Assembly: GCA_002633025.1 (NCBI GenBank)
Contig: NMRB01000365.1
Coordinates: 23,923-87,922 of the forward strand
From: Notospermus geniculatus
Taxonomy: Eukaryota > Nemertea > Pilidiophora > Heteronemertea > Lineidae
Reading direction: 5' to 3'
Length of the DNA stretch: 64,000 nucleotides
Within the stretch, counting starts at the first letter, position 1. Every line of letters begins with the position of its first letter. The translations under genes were made by a program, and so were the position numbers. Below the pieces are notes generated by a model. It had not been told where the DNA came from. It saw only the letters and a program-made list of their open reading frames with translations, and ran no database searches. This document shows positions 45,216 to 56,799 of the stretch, in pieces.

Positions 45216-45481
45216 GGTGGCCGAATGGAGAAGACGGTGGAACAGAAATAACAAGGGGTGGGTTCGATTCCCTGCTGGGTCAATTTTTTTCTTTCAAAGA
45301 AAGTGTTCAGCAGGAGCTCACCAGAGGATGTTGACACCTCTAAAGCTCGAAGACAAATACGGTGGCGCCCTCCTGGACTCGTGGGGTCTATCATGTTGTG
45401 AGCCTCCGTTTGAGGTGTTTGCAGGGCGTTTGCAATTCTCTTGCTCGTCGCATGGGTGCTTTTCGTTCGTTCACGTCAGCT
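45216..45481 (+). repeat. right arm of the TTAA element with tRNA-like head
   Basis: It opens GGTGGCCGAATGGAGAAGAC (A-box-like) and GGGTGGGTTCGATTCCCTGC (B-box-like), followed by a T-rich run and a body ending at the TTAA site. The same arm occurs at 18270-18538 and, inverted and interrupted, at 39981-40028 plus 43935-44160. It ends only 127 bp before the last host exon. Confidence 0.75.
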
Positions 45482-45607
45482 TTAAGGTAATCTTCGTTTG
45501 GTGCATACGGCCCTATGTGTTTTTTGGTGAGTGTGCTCTTGACCACACTGCCAGCCAGCAATATGGTTCATAAGTCGACTAAAACTATTCATCCCTTGTT
45601 GTTGCAG

Positions 45608-47868
45608 GGAAAAACGCTGAAGCAGCAGATATTTTCATCAATATTGGGGACGTTGACAAAGCGATAGAGTGTGTGGAGAACAGGAGTGACAGCGAATGCC
45701 AAATGATGTGTGGTAACTTAAAGATGAATAAAGCGGTAGGATTGATAAAGCAGACATGTAATCCCCCCTCAAAAGACATAGAAAGTCTTTTGAAAAGTGC
45801 CCAACACATCTTCGAGAAAAATGGGAACAGGATGAAGGAAGGTGAGTGCCTGTTACTACAAGGAATACACGGTGACGTGAGTGATGACGATCGCGAGATA
45901 CTTCTTTTCAAGGCTTACAGGCGTTTTGGAAGTGTCAGTTGTTCCATTGGCGAAATTGAAAGCATTTACCAGGCGGTCAAGTGTCTCTCAGGAAAATTTG
46001 CCCTGCAGGAATGTGAAGGTGTAATAGTATCCTGTATACGTTCAGCTATAGATTTAGCGAAGTGGCTAAATCATCCATCGCACGGACCTAACTTGAAGGC
46101 AAATGAAGCTGTCAAGAAATGTTACATGTTTTATGGCGTAGGTTCATTCAACCTACAAGACATGTCACAGGCAGAACTTCAGATACCACCAGGGGCTCGT
46201 ATTCAAAATTTGCTCTACAGGGAAAGTCAAGGACCTGAGCACAAGGTGATTGTGAAAGAAAAAGCGAAGCATATCATCGCTAAAGATCTACTTGGAAAAA
46301 AAGTGAAACTGCTCTGGATGCATGCAAGATCTACCGCAGAAGCAGCGAAGACATCAGCAGAAATGTGCCAACAATATCGAGTTGGAATTGGGCCATGTGA
46401 CATTGACTGCCAGTCGAAACACAAGCCATACGATAAGAACGACTATGGAACTTTGATGAAATCGTCTGCTCTGATAATGCAACTAGACTGCATCATCGCA
46501 AAGGCCAAGCATGAGAACGAACTGATGACAGTGATCGACATTCTTGATGGTATTTGCTCAGATGATATGGCTGAGACGAGCTTTGATCAATTCGATGAGG
46601 TCATTTACCCTCACGATCGGCAAGAACTGGTTCTATTCGGAAGTCCAAAGGTGGCAAATGCACTTTTGGAAAGCATCCGTACCAAAAAGGACGAGTTATT
46701 GTGGATGGCTTCCTCGAAAATGGAACGGCAGATGGCGGAAAATAACCAGGCAAAATTCTGTTCCGCCGACTTGCATTTCTCCCTCCTAACAATGCATCTC
46801 TTAGTTGGAGAGACTGAGAAGGTTCGGGAATTCCTCTGCAAGACAGAGAAGGATATAGGCCTAAACCAGAAAACTGACATTGGATTTAAAGTGTTAAATG
46901 ACGGTAAGACAGTAGTTCATTCTGATATCTTCCATCACATTTTGAACATGTTGCTGTTGCTGTATTGTGACAAAAATCCCATAGACGCCATTGGCCAGTG
47001 CGACAAGTACTTTCATGAAGTCACAAAGCAAAGAAATCCGGTGATGTTGCCTTCCTTTAGATACACCATGATGATGTTTGAATACCAGCTGGCCCTGAGC
47101 TGTTGCATGTATTTGAGGCATGCAGCTGGACTTCCCTGGTTTTTTTCTTTTTTACCAAGAAGCTACCTGGCTCAACTCACATTTTTCAACACAGCTTATA
47201 CGTATGGAAGCGAAAAAGGTCTCTCCACATTTGCCATAATCGATTCTTACAAGGTCGAGACAGATTACATCAGCTGCCTGAAAGGAAGCCTCTGGAGTAT
47301 GGCGAAACGTTTTTGCGGTCGGCAGTTTCAGAAAGTCCATATGCTATACGATGCTGAAAGAAGGTCGTGGATTGAAAGTGGGAAGGCGGAAAGAGCATTC
47401 GTGTTTGCGTTAGTGCTTCTCATCAACATTGGGTGGGCCGTTCCAAACACATGGAAAAATGACAGAAAATCACTAGAATCAATGCTGATGGCAGATATTG
47501 CGGATGTTACACTTGATGACTCGTTGTGTCCAGATCGCCTGAAACAGGCAGTAAACGCAGCAAAACATGCCAGAGGACTTCGCGATCTCGCGCACATTTT
47601 GGTTGCGCTCTTGCGCGACCGCGGCGAAGATCTTATGTGTTTTACATGTACCTGGCCTGGCCATAAGGAAGGTAATTTCTGCATCTGCAGTGAAAAATTT
47701 GATAGATTTGATTTGATGAACGACACTTTCTACAGTATCTCTCCTCTGCGTCTGGCCCAAGGAATACTTGAAAGAAAGTTGGATCAGGTCTTGGAACAGC
47801 CTGAAGACGAAGAGCCATATTGGATGGAGGCACAAGAGGTGCTGATGAATACGCCAAGCAAGTCTTGA
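45608..47868 (+). CDS. TRANK1-like gene, long terminal exon
   Basis: The acceptor GTTGTTGCAG precedes 45608, and its two first bases complete the codon begun in the exon at 35711. The reading runs 753 codons to TGA at 47866-47868. It starts with the last repeat helices (KNAEAADIFINIGDVDKAIE) and continues with the long helical C-terminal region typical of TRANK1. It includes a cysteine-histidine cluster (CQQYRVGIGPCDIDC then QSKHKP), which matches a similar C-x-C-H block in the vertebrate protein, and ARSTAEAAKTSAEMCQQYR. The region has no known catalytic residues. The stop after NTPSKS is probably early, because related sequence goes on in another frame just downstream. Confidence 0.88.
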
Positions 47869-48410
47869 ATGATCAGGAATTGTACAAGTTAGCCAATGAG
47901 GATGGCATCTCTGACAGTTTGCCCTCCAACAAGCCAAACTATGAAGATGAGGATTTAAACTTACCAACTGACGACACTATGTGCAATACCTGTAGAATCA
48001 TCTTCTCTGATAACGCTTACCTTCCATCTCAATTAATCTATCAGTCATCTTCGTTGTCTCGCCATGCTCACGTTCAGCTTCAAGGCCCGGTTACCAGGCA
48101 TGACCACGAGTTAAGTGAGGTACATATCACAAAACGGGGAGAATTTACAACATTCGTGGCATACATATAGAGTGTTGTGCAACCGCTTCAACAAGAGGCA
48201 GCTGCCAGCGTGGCGGAGGCAGCCAACGTTTCGAAGGGAAACATGTCGCATGTCGAAGAACAAAGTAACAGTTTAGTTGAAGGTCATCATCATTGTCGAG
48301 CAGCAAGATAGGCGAAACTGGAATAAACTAGACCACATCATCAAGGTTTGTGACGAACTCAAAGAGGCCATTGGCGAATTAAAGAGAACTACGTCTTCCC
48401 AAGAACCTTA
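47869..48410 (+). pseudogene. broken C-terminal continuation of the TRANK1-like gene
   Basis: A second frame overlaps the stop (open from 47820 to 48167) and encodes a zinc-finger-like block (TMCNTCRIIFSDNAYLPSQ, then TRHDHELSEVHI). This resembles the C-terminal finger of TRANK1. It ends at TAG (48168-48170); the same frame continues as VVQPLQQEAAASVAEAANVS to about 48310. A helical piece (LDHIIKVCDELKEAIGELKR) is open in the original frame to a stop at about 48409. Two frame changes and one stop therefore separate pieces that look like one ancestral tail. Sequencing error, polymorphism or decay could each explain this. Confidence 0.55.
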
Positions 48411-49727
48411 GACAACAACAAAAAGTAGTTTGATTTATTTAGCACTGGTGCTCTCTGTTATAGGGCACGGGCTAATAGGTATCTTTCAAGGAACGCTACG
48501 TAAGCTAAGGTTGTTACTTATACGGTGACGTATTCTCCAATAACAGGTTCTTAGTACTATTGCCGTACTGTGCCCATGACATGTATGGATATAACTGCTC
48601 CGTTGGAGAATGTTTTGCGTTAGTCTACGTTCTCAATGAAGGTAGTCAGATGTGAAGCCTGATTGGCCACTGCCCTTGAAACTCCTCCCAGCCAGGCGCC
48701 GCTGACCTCCGCCTGGTATTGCCGTTAAGACCAATGTCCATATTTGGACACGAGCTGTGGCTAAAAAAGGGCAGTTATTATCCCCGGAACGGAATAGCCT
48801 AGTTATTTTTACCGGAACAATTAATTTTGAAGTACTTTTGCGCGCGTACAAACCATAGTAATGTAATGAAAATGGTTGAGCGAGCGACAACGACGTCCGC
48901 GACAGGCAGTGAGCCAGGAAGAGAAACATTTGTGGTGAGTGGCTGGCATTATCGCCAGACGGCGCGGCGCTGACACAGATTTGATCACCAATGCATGGAA
49001 TGTTCACCGCAACAATTTTGTAAGAGTTTTGGCGCATGTTCGTCGCCATCTGACACCTTTTAATTCTAAATGCTGTATCTCTAATACAAATTGCGCGCCC
49101 TCTTTAATGTACACGGTATACAAAGTCAACATGAGTCAGGTTGCCGTTTAGTCTGCAGACAATTATCAATAATTATTCATGAGGGCTTTAGGCGCGATTG
49201 GCCAGCCAATCAGCTGCGGAGTTGGGTTACGTTAGGTAAGGTAGTCGTATACGTAACTACGTACTATACGTAACGTTCCGTGGAAGATACCTATCCAGCC
49301 GTCCTGTACGGCCATGTGGTTCTGGAATTAGCGCTACAATGTGTCTCAATACCAAACTAAGTGACGAAAGAGGATTCAACTTTGTCCAAAGGGGAAATTG
49401 GTGTACTGTAGTGCCAGTTATTTGGCAAAGTCTAACCCACCGGCCACAGTTAGGTGAAGGGATACTCTTCTAAGCAAAAAACCCGCCCAAAAAATTGAAA
49501 AACCTATATCTTTACTATAACCTAAAGTAATCTACTAAACCGCACCTAAGTACATGTATATAAACCCTGCTCCGTAAATTCTGATATAAAAATGTCAATT
49601 TGGGTTAGCAGTAGTGTTATTAATTAACTTTTAATTAGACCCGAAAATTTCATCTTCGGGCCGAAATTCTGACTCTTGGCTATCGACTGCGGTGTTCAGT
49701 ATTATACCATAGATGAAGCAGTCGTCT
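48411..49727. other. 3' flank of the host gene, no gene seen
   Basis: The 3' UTR of the TRANK1-like gene probably starts here, but no clear poly(A) signal was located near its end. I see no coding family or classified repeat in this interval. Confidence 0.5.
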
Positions 49728-49838
49728 GGGTCCATATTCATCAACATATTTAAGTAAAGGTGTGATGCTTATCTTTTGTGTTGAATAAAGGATACGTGTC
49801 ACACGAAGAGTTAAGTACTTTTATGAATATGTGCCCTG
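49728..49838. mobile_element. palindromic MITE, CCATATTCATAAA family
   Basis: The ends GGGTCCATATTCATCAACAT and CTTTTATGAATATGTGCCC are inverted. It shares internal AAAGGTGTGATGCTTATCTT-like sequence with the copy at 37024-37132. Confidence 0.65.
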
Positions 49839-50298
49839 GTGCCTATACAGAGTCCGCCAAAAAATTATTTCAGTTAGGGCCTACCCGTTATAAAAGGACT
49901 AAGCTCTAAAAATGTCCCGATTCACATTTTCGGGAATGCGTGGCGATTTTGCTCGGATATCACCAAAATCTCCCAACTAAAGATTAAAGTAATTGGCCAG
50001 AGGGGCATATGTTTCAGTAATTAAACGTATGTAAGTGTTGTAAGTGATGAACTTTCCAATATATTCCTATTCAATCACGAAATAAATCAGCCGCTTTCAG
50101 TGAATCCACTTTTAAAAATGTGTAAATTCGTGCGCCGCCAGAAAAACGGACAACGTTTCTGGGCCGGCGCCTGTGGCGTGATAACGTCACACGAGGGCGA
50201 GGGCGGTCGACGTCACAGTGGTGGACGTCAGCAGTCATATGATAAGACAGACGTAGCGGTCATCACTTGTCACTGTAATCAGCTGTTTCTCCGATAAA

Positions 50299-50455
50299 TA
50301 TGGTTTGTAACTGCGTTGTCTACGGGTGGTTTAAACGGTCGGAGTTTTTGGTGTAAAAACTCTGCATGAATTTCCCAAAGATTTTGCGACTAATATGCCT
50401 GGAAGCGATTTGTTCGACGAACCATTGCTGACTGGTCAAGTAGACCCTACATAAT
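50299..50455 (+). pseudogene. possible decayed THAP domain start
   Basis: The ATG at 50299 opens MVCNCVVYG...KRSEFLV followed by a stop. One frame over, KTLHEFPKDFATNMPG continues. The order C-x-C, a short spacer and then HEFPKD is reminiscent of a THAP N-terminus. There is no downstream C-x2-H within reach and the frame is broken, so this is a weak call. Surrounding DNA (49839-50298 and 50456-51087) has no other recognisable gene. Confidence 0.25.
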
Positions 50456-51087
50456 ATGATTGCTGCGGGTCCGGGTGGGCCAAATGAAATTACAAAATCA
50501 TGAAATTCACAGGGCACTTGACTGACGTCGTATAGGCGATACAATACATTTCATGTGCACATTGCGTGATTGGTTTTAGAAAGTGAACGTAGGCCCACCT
50601 AGGCCTAATTGCCGTCAGTTACAGGCGAACGCCCGATGTGGTCCGAGTCGGTCCATAGCTAAGCTGTTAATTTTGGCCTTGGCATGACGGGGGACTGTCA
50701 ACTAAAAACGTAACACACCAATATTCCAAATCATGAAGCCGTCGCTCAAAGTCCACCACGTCGAAGTCCATTTCGCCCTCGGGGTCATCAGAGCCGTAGG
50801 CCTATTCAGGCTCAAATTGGTATGGCTGAAAACGAAATTCGCGCCTCCAGATTCTTCAAACTCATGTACCGGTATGTCAATGAGATCTTCAGTCGATGAT
50901 GAAGGGTTGGAAGGCAGATGGATCAGATGATATTTTTGCTTCCAAATGTGGCGCGAAATTATTGCCAGCCGTAATGATGTAAAGCCCGTGACGGTGGTCG
51001 AGGGTCAATGACGATGACGTCGCCCTCGTGTGACGTCATCGACGTTCTTGGGGACTCGCGCAAATGGGAAGTTTTTTTCGAGGCGGT

Positions 51088-51877
51088 CTTTTTAAAGGCT
51101 TACTGGAAAAAACGCAACGCAATGCAATGCAGCGCAATGGGAGTAATCACTGTTTCCAAATGACTAGCTGATTTGTTATGTCGACGTTAGATGGCGGTGT
51201 TCAAATGTTTGACGGCGAACTGGCGATCGATCGATCAATACACGTGTAGGCCTACACGTCGTCACGACGTCATGTACATCATGCACAGGCGCGAGTCGTG
51301 TCATATGCATAGATCATGTTTCCAAGCTCGACGTGAAGTTCAAATATACCTAGGCCTATCTCAATCTGAATGCTCCAAGTTATTGATTTTGCGTGGAGGT
51401 TGTTGCTACACGTAAAGGAATGCGTTCAAGAATGGGCTCTTACTTGATGAATGGTTGGTAATGATGTTGCAGCTCGTCAAACTTCGCAAGTGATGAAAAA
51501 GACGGCGGACAGTTTTTGGCTCACTACCTGTACTTGTATCAGAGCTCAGCAGAGTATCAGTCTAGTTGCCACTAAGTGTACGTAGGTTGGACAAGAGACC
51601 AGTATGGGATCATTGGGAGATGCTAGGCTCGCGCATACCAGGTTAGTGCGTTACACCAAGATGGCCATGAACGTTTTAATATGTTGCCCGAGACTATCAT
51701 GACTGTCGGATTGATACACAATGAATGGTCCCTTGCCGGAAGCATCAATCCTCGACCCTCGCATATGTTATGTGCTTACTACGCCTACCAAAGCAGCGGC
51801 AAATGGGTAAAATAGGAACAAGGTTCATTGCGTTGATTGCGTTGCGTTGCGTTTATTCCAGTAAGCCCTTTTTAAAA
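51088..51877. mobile_element. TIR element, GCTTACTGGAA ends with CAACG runs
   Basis: The left end TTTTTAAAGGCTTACTGGAA, then AACGCAACGCAATGCAATGC, is mirrored on the right by GCGTTGCGTTGCGTTTATTC and CAGTAAGCCCTTTTTAAA. The element is about 790 bp. The arms contain short GCAACGCAATG-like tandem units. No coding sequence was recognised. Confidence 0.65.
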
Positions 51878-51920
51878 ACGCTTCATTTTCGAAATTTGTC
51901 GGTGTTGAGGACTTTTTTAG

Positions 51921-52290
51921 CTCAGCTGACCAAAGGTCAGCGGAGCTAGTCAAATAGGTAATCAGTGGCGTCAGTGTGTCAGTCCACCAGTCCAGCAGTC
52001 CATCTGTCCAACTATGCCCGACGTTTTGTAACCGTAATAGCTAGAGACTCCAAATTACATCTGAAGGTAGCCCTTGGTAAACTCTCCTGGGAAACAAAAA
52101 ATGACCGCAATTTGACCTATATTAGGCGCACCAGGGGGCGTTTTCTGTAAAATGAAATATCGCAATATCTCAGTCCCTATGATAAATATGTAGACAAAAC
52201 GTGATGGGATAGATAGGTTGATATTTTCTACATCAGTTCAAAGGGAAGTTAATGCCAGATCTGTTCACCAGGGGGCGCTATTCAACAAAA
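51921..52290. repeat. dispersed repeat with AGCTCAGCTGACC palindrome
   Basis: It opens with AGCTCAGCTGACCAAAGGTC and its self-complement AGCGGAGCTAGTC. CCAGTCCAGCAGTCCATCTG and blocks shared with 21500-21780 and 38030-38280 (CACCAGGGGGCGTTTTCTGT) follow. Confidence 0.6.
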
Positions 52291-53104
52291 AAACAGGGGT
52301 ATTTGAATTTACGCGCCTTCTGCGCCAGCGTATAATTTGCCAGTGTCTGACGTCATCATCATTGGAATTCACAGCTAAGGCCAGGAGTCTTCATTCAGCA
52401 GTTCAATCGTCTACTTCGAAGGAGTTCAGCACATCTAAACAATGAGACGCTAGGTAAGATCTTTTTTTTCATTCTAAGAACCTAATGACGCAATGATTAC
52501 CAATTAACCCTCGCATTGTGAGTTTCGACAGTTGATCGCTTGCTCTGCCCTCGGCTCTCACAGCTTGAATAAGTAATAAGGCGGAAGTCTCGTCACTGGG
52601 TTTATTCTGATGACGTCAGAGGCCTCTGATCCTCTATCGTAGCGAGAGAACGAAGAATGACCAATTGGCATGACCATGAACCTCCACTCGAATCTCGTCG
52701 AAGTGCTCATGAAATGTCAGCCAAATTACGACAAAATACCCACAACTCACATTCTTCCCCATATGATGAAAAATCAACGCATGCAACGAAGATGATTTTC
52801 ACGTGACAATTTCTTTGTTGACGTGGGCAAACGTTTTACTTTTTTTTAGATTGTTGTGCAGGATGTGGAATCTGTCTAATTCGAGGACTGCCGTGAATTT
52901 TGCCGAAGACACGTGTGGCGAAAGTGCGAAGCCTCCCTCCAGTCCTCGGCATATTCCGATTATGGGTTGCGGAAATAGAATAGCAGGTCAAAGCAAGAAT
53001 AATGGCAATGGTGATTTTATAGCTCCCTATTCACCAGGGATTAATTCTTGTGAAGGTGTCAATAATATTAAAGGGACACGGTCTTGATTCACCAAGAACC
53101 TCAG

Positions 53105-53480
53105 CAGGATAAACCGCTTCCCACCTAATCCCAAGGGGGTCTAATAAGCTCTTTATCAATTCACCCCTTCCCACCCAAGGGGGTCTAATACTGAGGATTG
53201 TCTCATTCTACATTAACCCCTTACTGATAATTTCCCAACCAAGGGTGGTCTAATAAAGTACGGTATCCGACATATATTTCGATTCACCAAGGATTGTATG
53301 CCTATCTTGCAACATTAAAATTTAACCCCTTCCCACAACCCAAGGGGTGTGTAATACCTAGCATTGTACGGTATCATGCTATATTAACCCCTTCCCAACC
53401 AAGGGTGGTGTAATAAAGATCTGACATGTATCTCGATTCACGAAGGATTTTAGGCCTGTCATCTACAATTTAACCCCTTC
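53105..53480. repeat. irregular array of CCCCTTCCCA / AAGGGGGTCTAATA
   Basis: At least six occurrences of AACCCCTTCCCA(C) and CCAAGGGGGTCTAATA or close variants, spaced about 60-90 bp. Confidence 0.75.
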
Positions 53481-53505
53481 CCACTCTACTCACTACATTT
53501 CAGGT

Positions 53506-53735
53506 CGATCCTGGTTGCTGAAGCAGCACCCAGATGCTGCTGTTGCTAAAGAGAGGAGCAAGGAAGTGTCTTGAATTTGAAGAACTCACTCTCAGCCGAC
53601 ACAGCATATAGGAATGGCAATTAGGGATCAACTGTCGAAATCATAGAACAGCGAAGTCTTCGCCACAGCAGACAAATGAATTATTCTCTTACACATTGTA
53701 TGCAAACCGTAGCCTTTCCAAAATAAATGTGATTC
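53506..53735 (+). other. candidate terminal exon of an unknown gene
   Basis: After an acceptor-like CTACATTTCAG a short open stretch encodes RSWLLKQHPDAAVAKERSKE and ends at TGA (about 53572). An AATAAA lies about 155 bases further (53722-53727). The composition looks exon-like, but I recognise no family and no upstream exons with certainty. An open stretch at 52853-53084, after a T-rich tract ending in AG, could belong to the same transcript. Confidence 0.22.
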
Positions 53736-54999
53736 ATTCTTGGCAAAACTGTATTGGACCGAGTCTCTAATCATAATTAGCAGACTTTATCCCATCCAAA
53801 CATGCACACTTGGTGAATACAATTTGACATCATCCACGAACCTTCCTAAGACTGCAGTACCTCATATGCCTTAGCCTATCAAACTGAGGCATCAAATGTC
53901 AGCTGAGCGCCAGGCCCATTGGCCTCTTGTTGGTCTAATATGTCACATTTACTGATAAATACGTAAGATAAATCGGAGAAAATACGCCTCTGGCCAATTA
54001 CTTTAAAGAAAACAATTGATTCAGAATTCAAGGGTGGGTAGGGGATATGTGCTGTCATACCGGTTGATTTTATTCATTTTCGGCCAGCTGTTCAGAAAAA
54101 AAGGACGGAGGCGTCAATTCAGAAAGCGAATTTGGCGTCACACGTAACGGCACCGCCATGGAAGAAATCTGTTCACTGTTTCAAAACCAGTGTGGCGGCA
54201 TTCTCAACACTCTCATGGCAAATATTTGTATTGTTATTGTGTCACTTAGCAAGGCCCCTTGTGATGAAGTATCGATGTACTCCAAACAAAGCAACATCGC
54301 AAATTCAACGGTTTTTCCATAAAGTAGTGAAAGTAAACGTCAGATTCGTTGGTGCGGGGTAACATTCTTCATTTTTTCCGCTACCTTCTGCAAACATTTT
54401 TCCAATGGTGCAGATTGTTCAAATTTATCAATAACAGATACGTTATATTTCTAGCGATTCTTAACATCACTCAGTGAATTATTCACAACATGATATTTTT
54501 GAGTATGTACACTCATGGCCAAAAATAAATGGACAGCAGTTTTTCTTGAATATCACCAAACCAATGGGGTTGAGAAATTTGGTCCCAACATATACATGTA
54601 TAGTAGCAAATTCTCCTGGCTATCTGACGGCATCAACGTCGAAAAATTCCGCTGAAAGCCGCATTTGACATGAATTTGTAAAGGCATGTTTTTGCAACGT
54701 TTTTGTTTGAATGATTTCATTCACAATTTTTATATCACTGTCTCCTACTGATCGAAACCTTTCATAATACATGGTATAATTTCCACTATTCTGTGTAGAA
54801 ATGTGATTTTGGGGCATTTTTAATATGTGGAAGGTGACACCTTAAAGCGGATTGTTCGCGCCTGTCCAACGTGAACCAAATATAACAAGACGACATTGTG
54901 AATGTCTGATGGTTCCCCCTTGTTGAAGAGGACCCTACAGGCATAACAGGCAGCCTGCTCGCAGCCATTTTGATGTGCTCAAATCAAATCATCAAATTT

Positions 55000-55725
55000 G
55001 ACCTTGACCTCTGACCATCAAAGTCATTGCATAATCAAAATGGGCATCCTCAGTAACCCAATAGTGGGTGATATCATGCCTCTACCTCTACCATATGCAG
55101 AGATATTTCAAATTGTCAAAGTATGACCCTGACCTTGACCTCTGATCATCAAGGTCATTGCATAATCGAAATGGGCATCCTCAATAACCTAAGTATGGGT
55201 GATATCATGCCTCTACCTTTACCACAGGCAGAGATATTTCGAATTATCAAGTTTGATATATCAAAACCTCATATTTGGAACACCCAGACACTTGAGACTG
55301 AGAATTTTAACATTGTCCAGTCCTTGGATAAGTGGGCATGAACTAAGACTTGTGTCATGTTGCTCAGTTGACAGTATGGCAAGTTATCCGAAAATATCAA
55401 ATTCGTGATATCGATATCACCATGACCCCAACACCTCTCATCAAAAGTAATCAGTCAATTCGATTACTAAGGTATGAAAACATGAGGGTAGAACTTATTT
55501 CCATTGCTGTAGGTGTTGAAGGAGCCGGGTTGTGCCATCGGATACTGAGCATGATGATGACGGACAAAATATCAAGTCTGATATGTTGATTACATCATGA
55601 TGGAGGCATCTGGGATTGAAAATTATTGGCTCATTGGATTGCCCAGGTTGACAAACCTAGGGGTAGGATTTGTTTCCAAGGCTGTACCTGTTCAAGGAGA
55701 TGAGATATGAAGGTGTGACAGACCG
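55000..55725. repeat. dispersed repeat, inverted relative of 31300-32085
   Basis: Reverse complement of the element at 31300-32085, including GTTGATTACATCATGATGGA and GGTTGACAAACCTAGGGGTA. An internal segment of about 130 bp (TGACCTCTGATCATCAAGG to GATATCATGCCTCTACC) is present in tandem at about 55000 and 55130. Region 53740-54999 shows no gene. Confidence 0.7.
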
Positions 55726-55734
55726 GAAGGGTGA

Positions 55735-55915
55735 CAGGACAAAAATACCCACACAAAACGTACCTAGGACAAAAGATACCGGGATATGAAGGTACCCAGA
55801 CAAAAGGTACCTATGACAAAATGTACCTAGGACAAAAGGTACCTGGGACAAAATGTACCTAGGACAAAACGTACCTAGGACAGAAGGTATCCGGACAAAA
55901 CGTACCTGTGGTCGA
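55735..55915. repeat. GGACAAAA-GTACC minisatellite
   Basis: About nine units of a 15-20-bp motif such as CCTAGGACAAAAGGTA. It directly abuts the dispersed repeat, as at 32088-32250. Confidence 0.85.
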
Positions 55916-56309
55916 ATTGAGGCGAACTGTGAAACGTATGGGCGAAGCCCGAATAGTACCATTATCGCCCGCAAGGACCGCCCCTGATCATCTCATGTTT
56001 TTGAAGATTGTGGTTTGAATGTAGTTTGGCAGTACCAGGTATCGAATGATCATAGTTATACTGTATAGTACAGAGAACTCTCCAGGATCAGTTTTTACAC
56101 AGTTGGTTCAGTAAGTTGGATGACGATGAATCGTTCAATTTTTACAGGCTTATAAAGGAGTCTTTTGGTTATGAACATTATTTGGACAATTTACCACATT
56201 ACCTTAGGGTTAGTCTTGTGGAATTCCGCTGTGGCTCTATGAAATTACCGAACAAGCGTCTGGGATCAAACTGTGAAATTACTGTTTGTAGGCTTAGCAA
56301 GATCTTGGT

Positions 56310-56635
56310 ACGCTCGCTGATTGGCTAATCAGGGGCAGAGCTAGTCATTCATTTCCATCCGCCGATTCCTTCCATTTGAAGATCACAATCCGGCTGCTGC
56401 TTGGGCAAGAGAAGTGATCATGTGATCATATCATGGCGACGGCCATATAATGTCAGGTTGAGTTTTCTCGATCTTGTCTTCCATACGGATACACAATTCC
56501 TGCTCAGACTTCAGCCTGAAATTCAACTCCAATAAGTTGATGCTGTCCTGGACGCTGTCTCAAATCACTTCGCTAATCGATTCATTGCCAGATTCAGACA
56601 TTCTGGTAGGTTCTGAGACTGAGTTGAGTGAGTGA
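56310..56635. repeat. long-range inverted repeat, left copy
   Basis: It begins GATTGGCTAATCAGGGGCAG and includes GCAAGAGAAGTGATCATGTG, CCTGAAATTCAACTCCAATA and CGATTCATTGCCAGATTCAG. The same sequence is found inverted at about 63030-63325, nearly 7 kb away. Confidence 0.7.
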
Positions 56636-56799
56636 GTCTGACCCGAAATTCGCAGTTGCGCGAGACTACCATCGAACAGTAAAAATCAAGTTTGGGGCCA
56701 GACTCTGTAATGCTAATGAAAGAGTCTGGCTGCGCGAGACTAGGAACGGTTCCCATCCACAGCGCCCTCACACGACGAGTAGTGTAACCGGGGTCTTTT

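Larger units (their letters stand above)
39981..45481. mobile_element. TTAA-flanked transposon hosting the YqaJ element
   Basis: The outer ends are AGCTGACGTGAACGAACGAA on the left and its complement on the right (GTTCGTTCACGTCAGCT), each flanked by TTAA (39977-39980 and 45482-45485). TTAA targets are used by piggyBac and Kolobok transposons. The arms are about 250 bp and contain tRNA-like B boxes (minus strand near 44096, plus strand near 45260). Without the inserted YqaJ element the transposon is about 1.6 kb. Its interior (44199-45168) is a further palindrome. No transposase of its own is visible. Confidence 0.75.

Noticed and set aside
45673-47868. The long open frame as a separate single-exon gene starting at its first ATG
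   Set aside because: The frame is open upstream to an acceptor at 45607 and the phase fits the exon ending at 35957; the sequence upstream of the ATG matches the repeat pattern of the protein.
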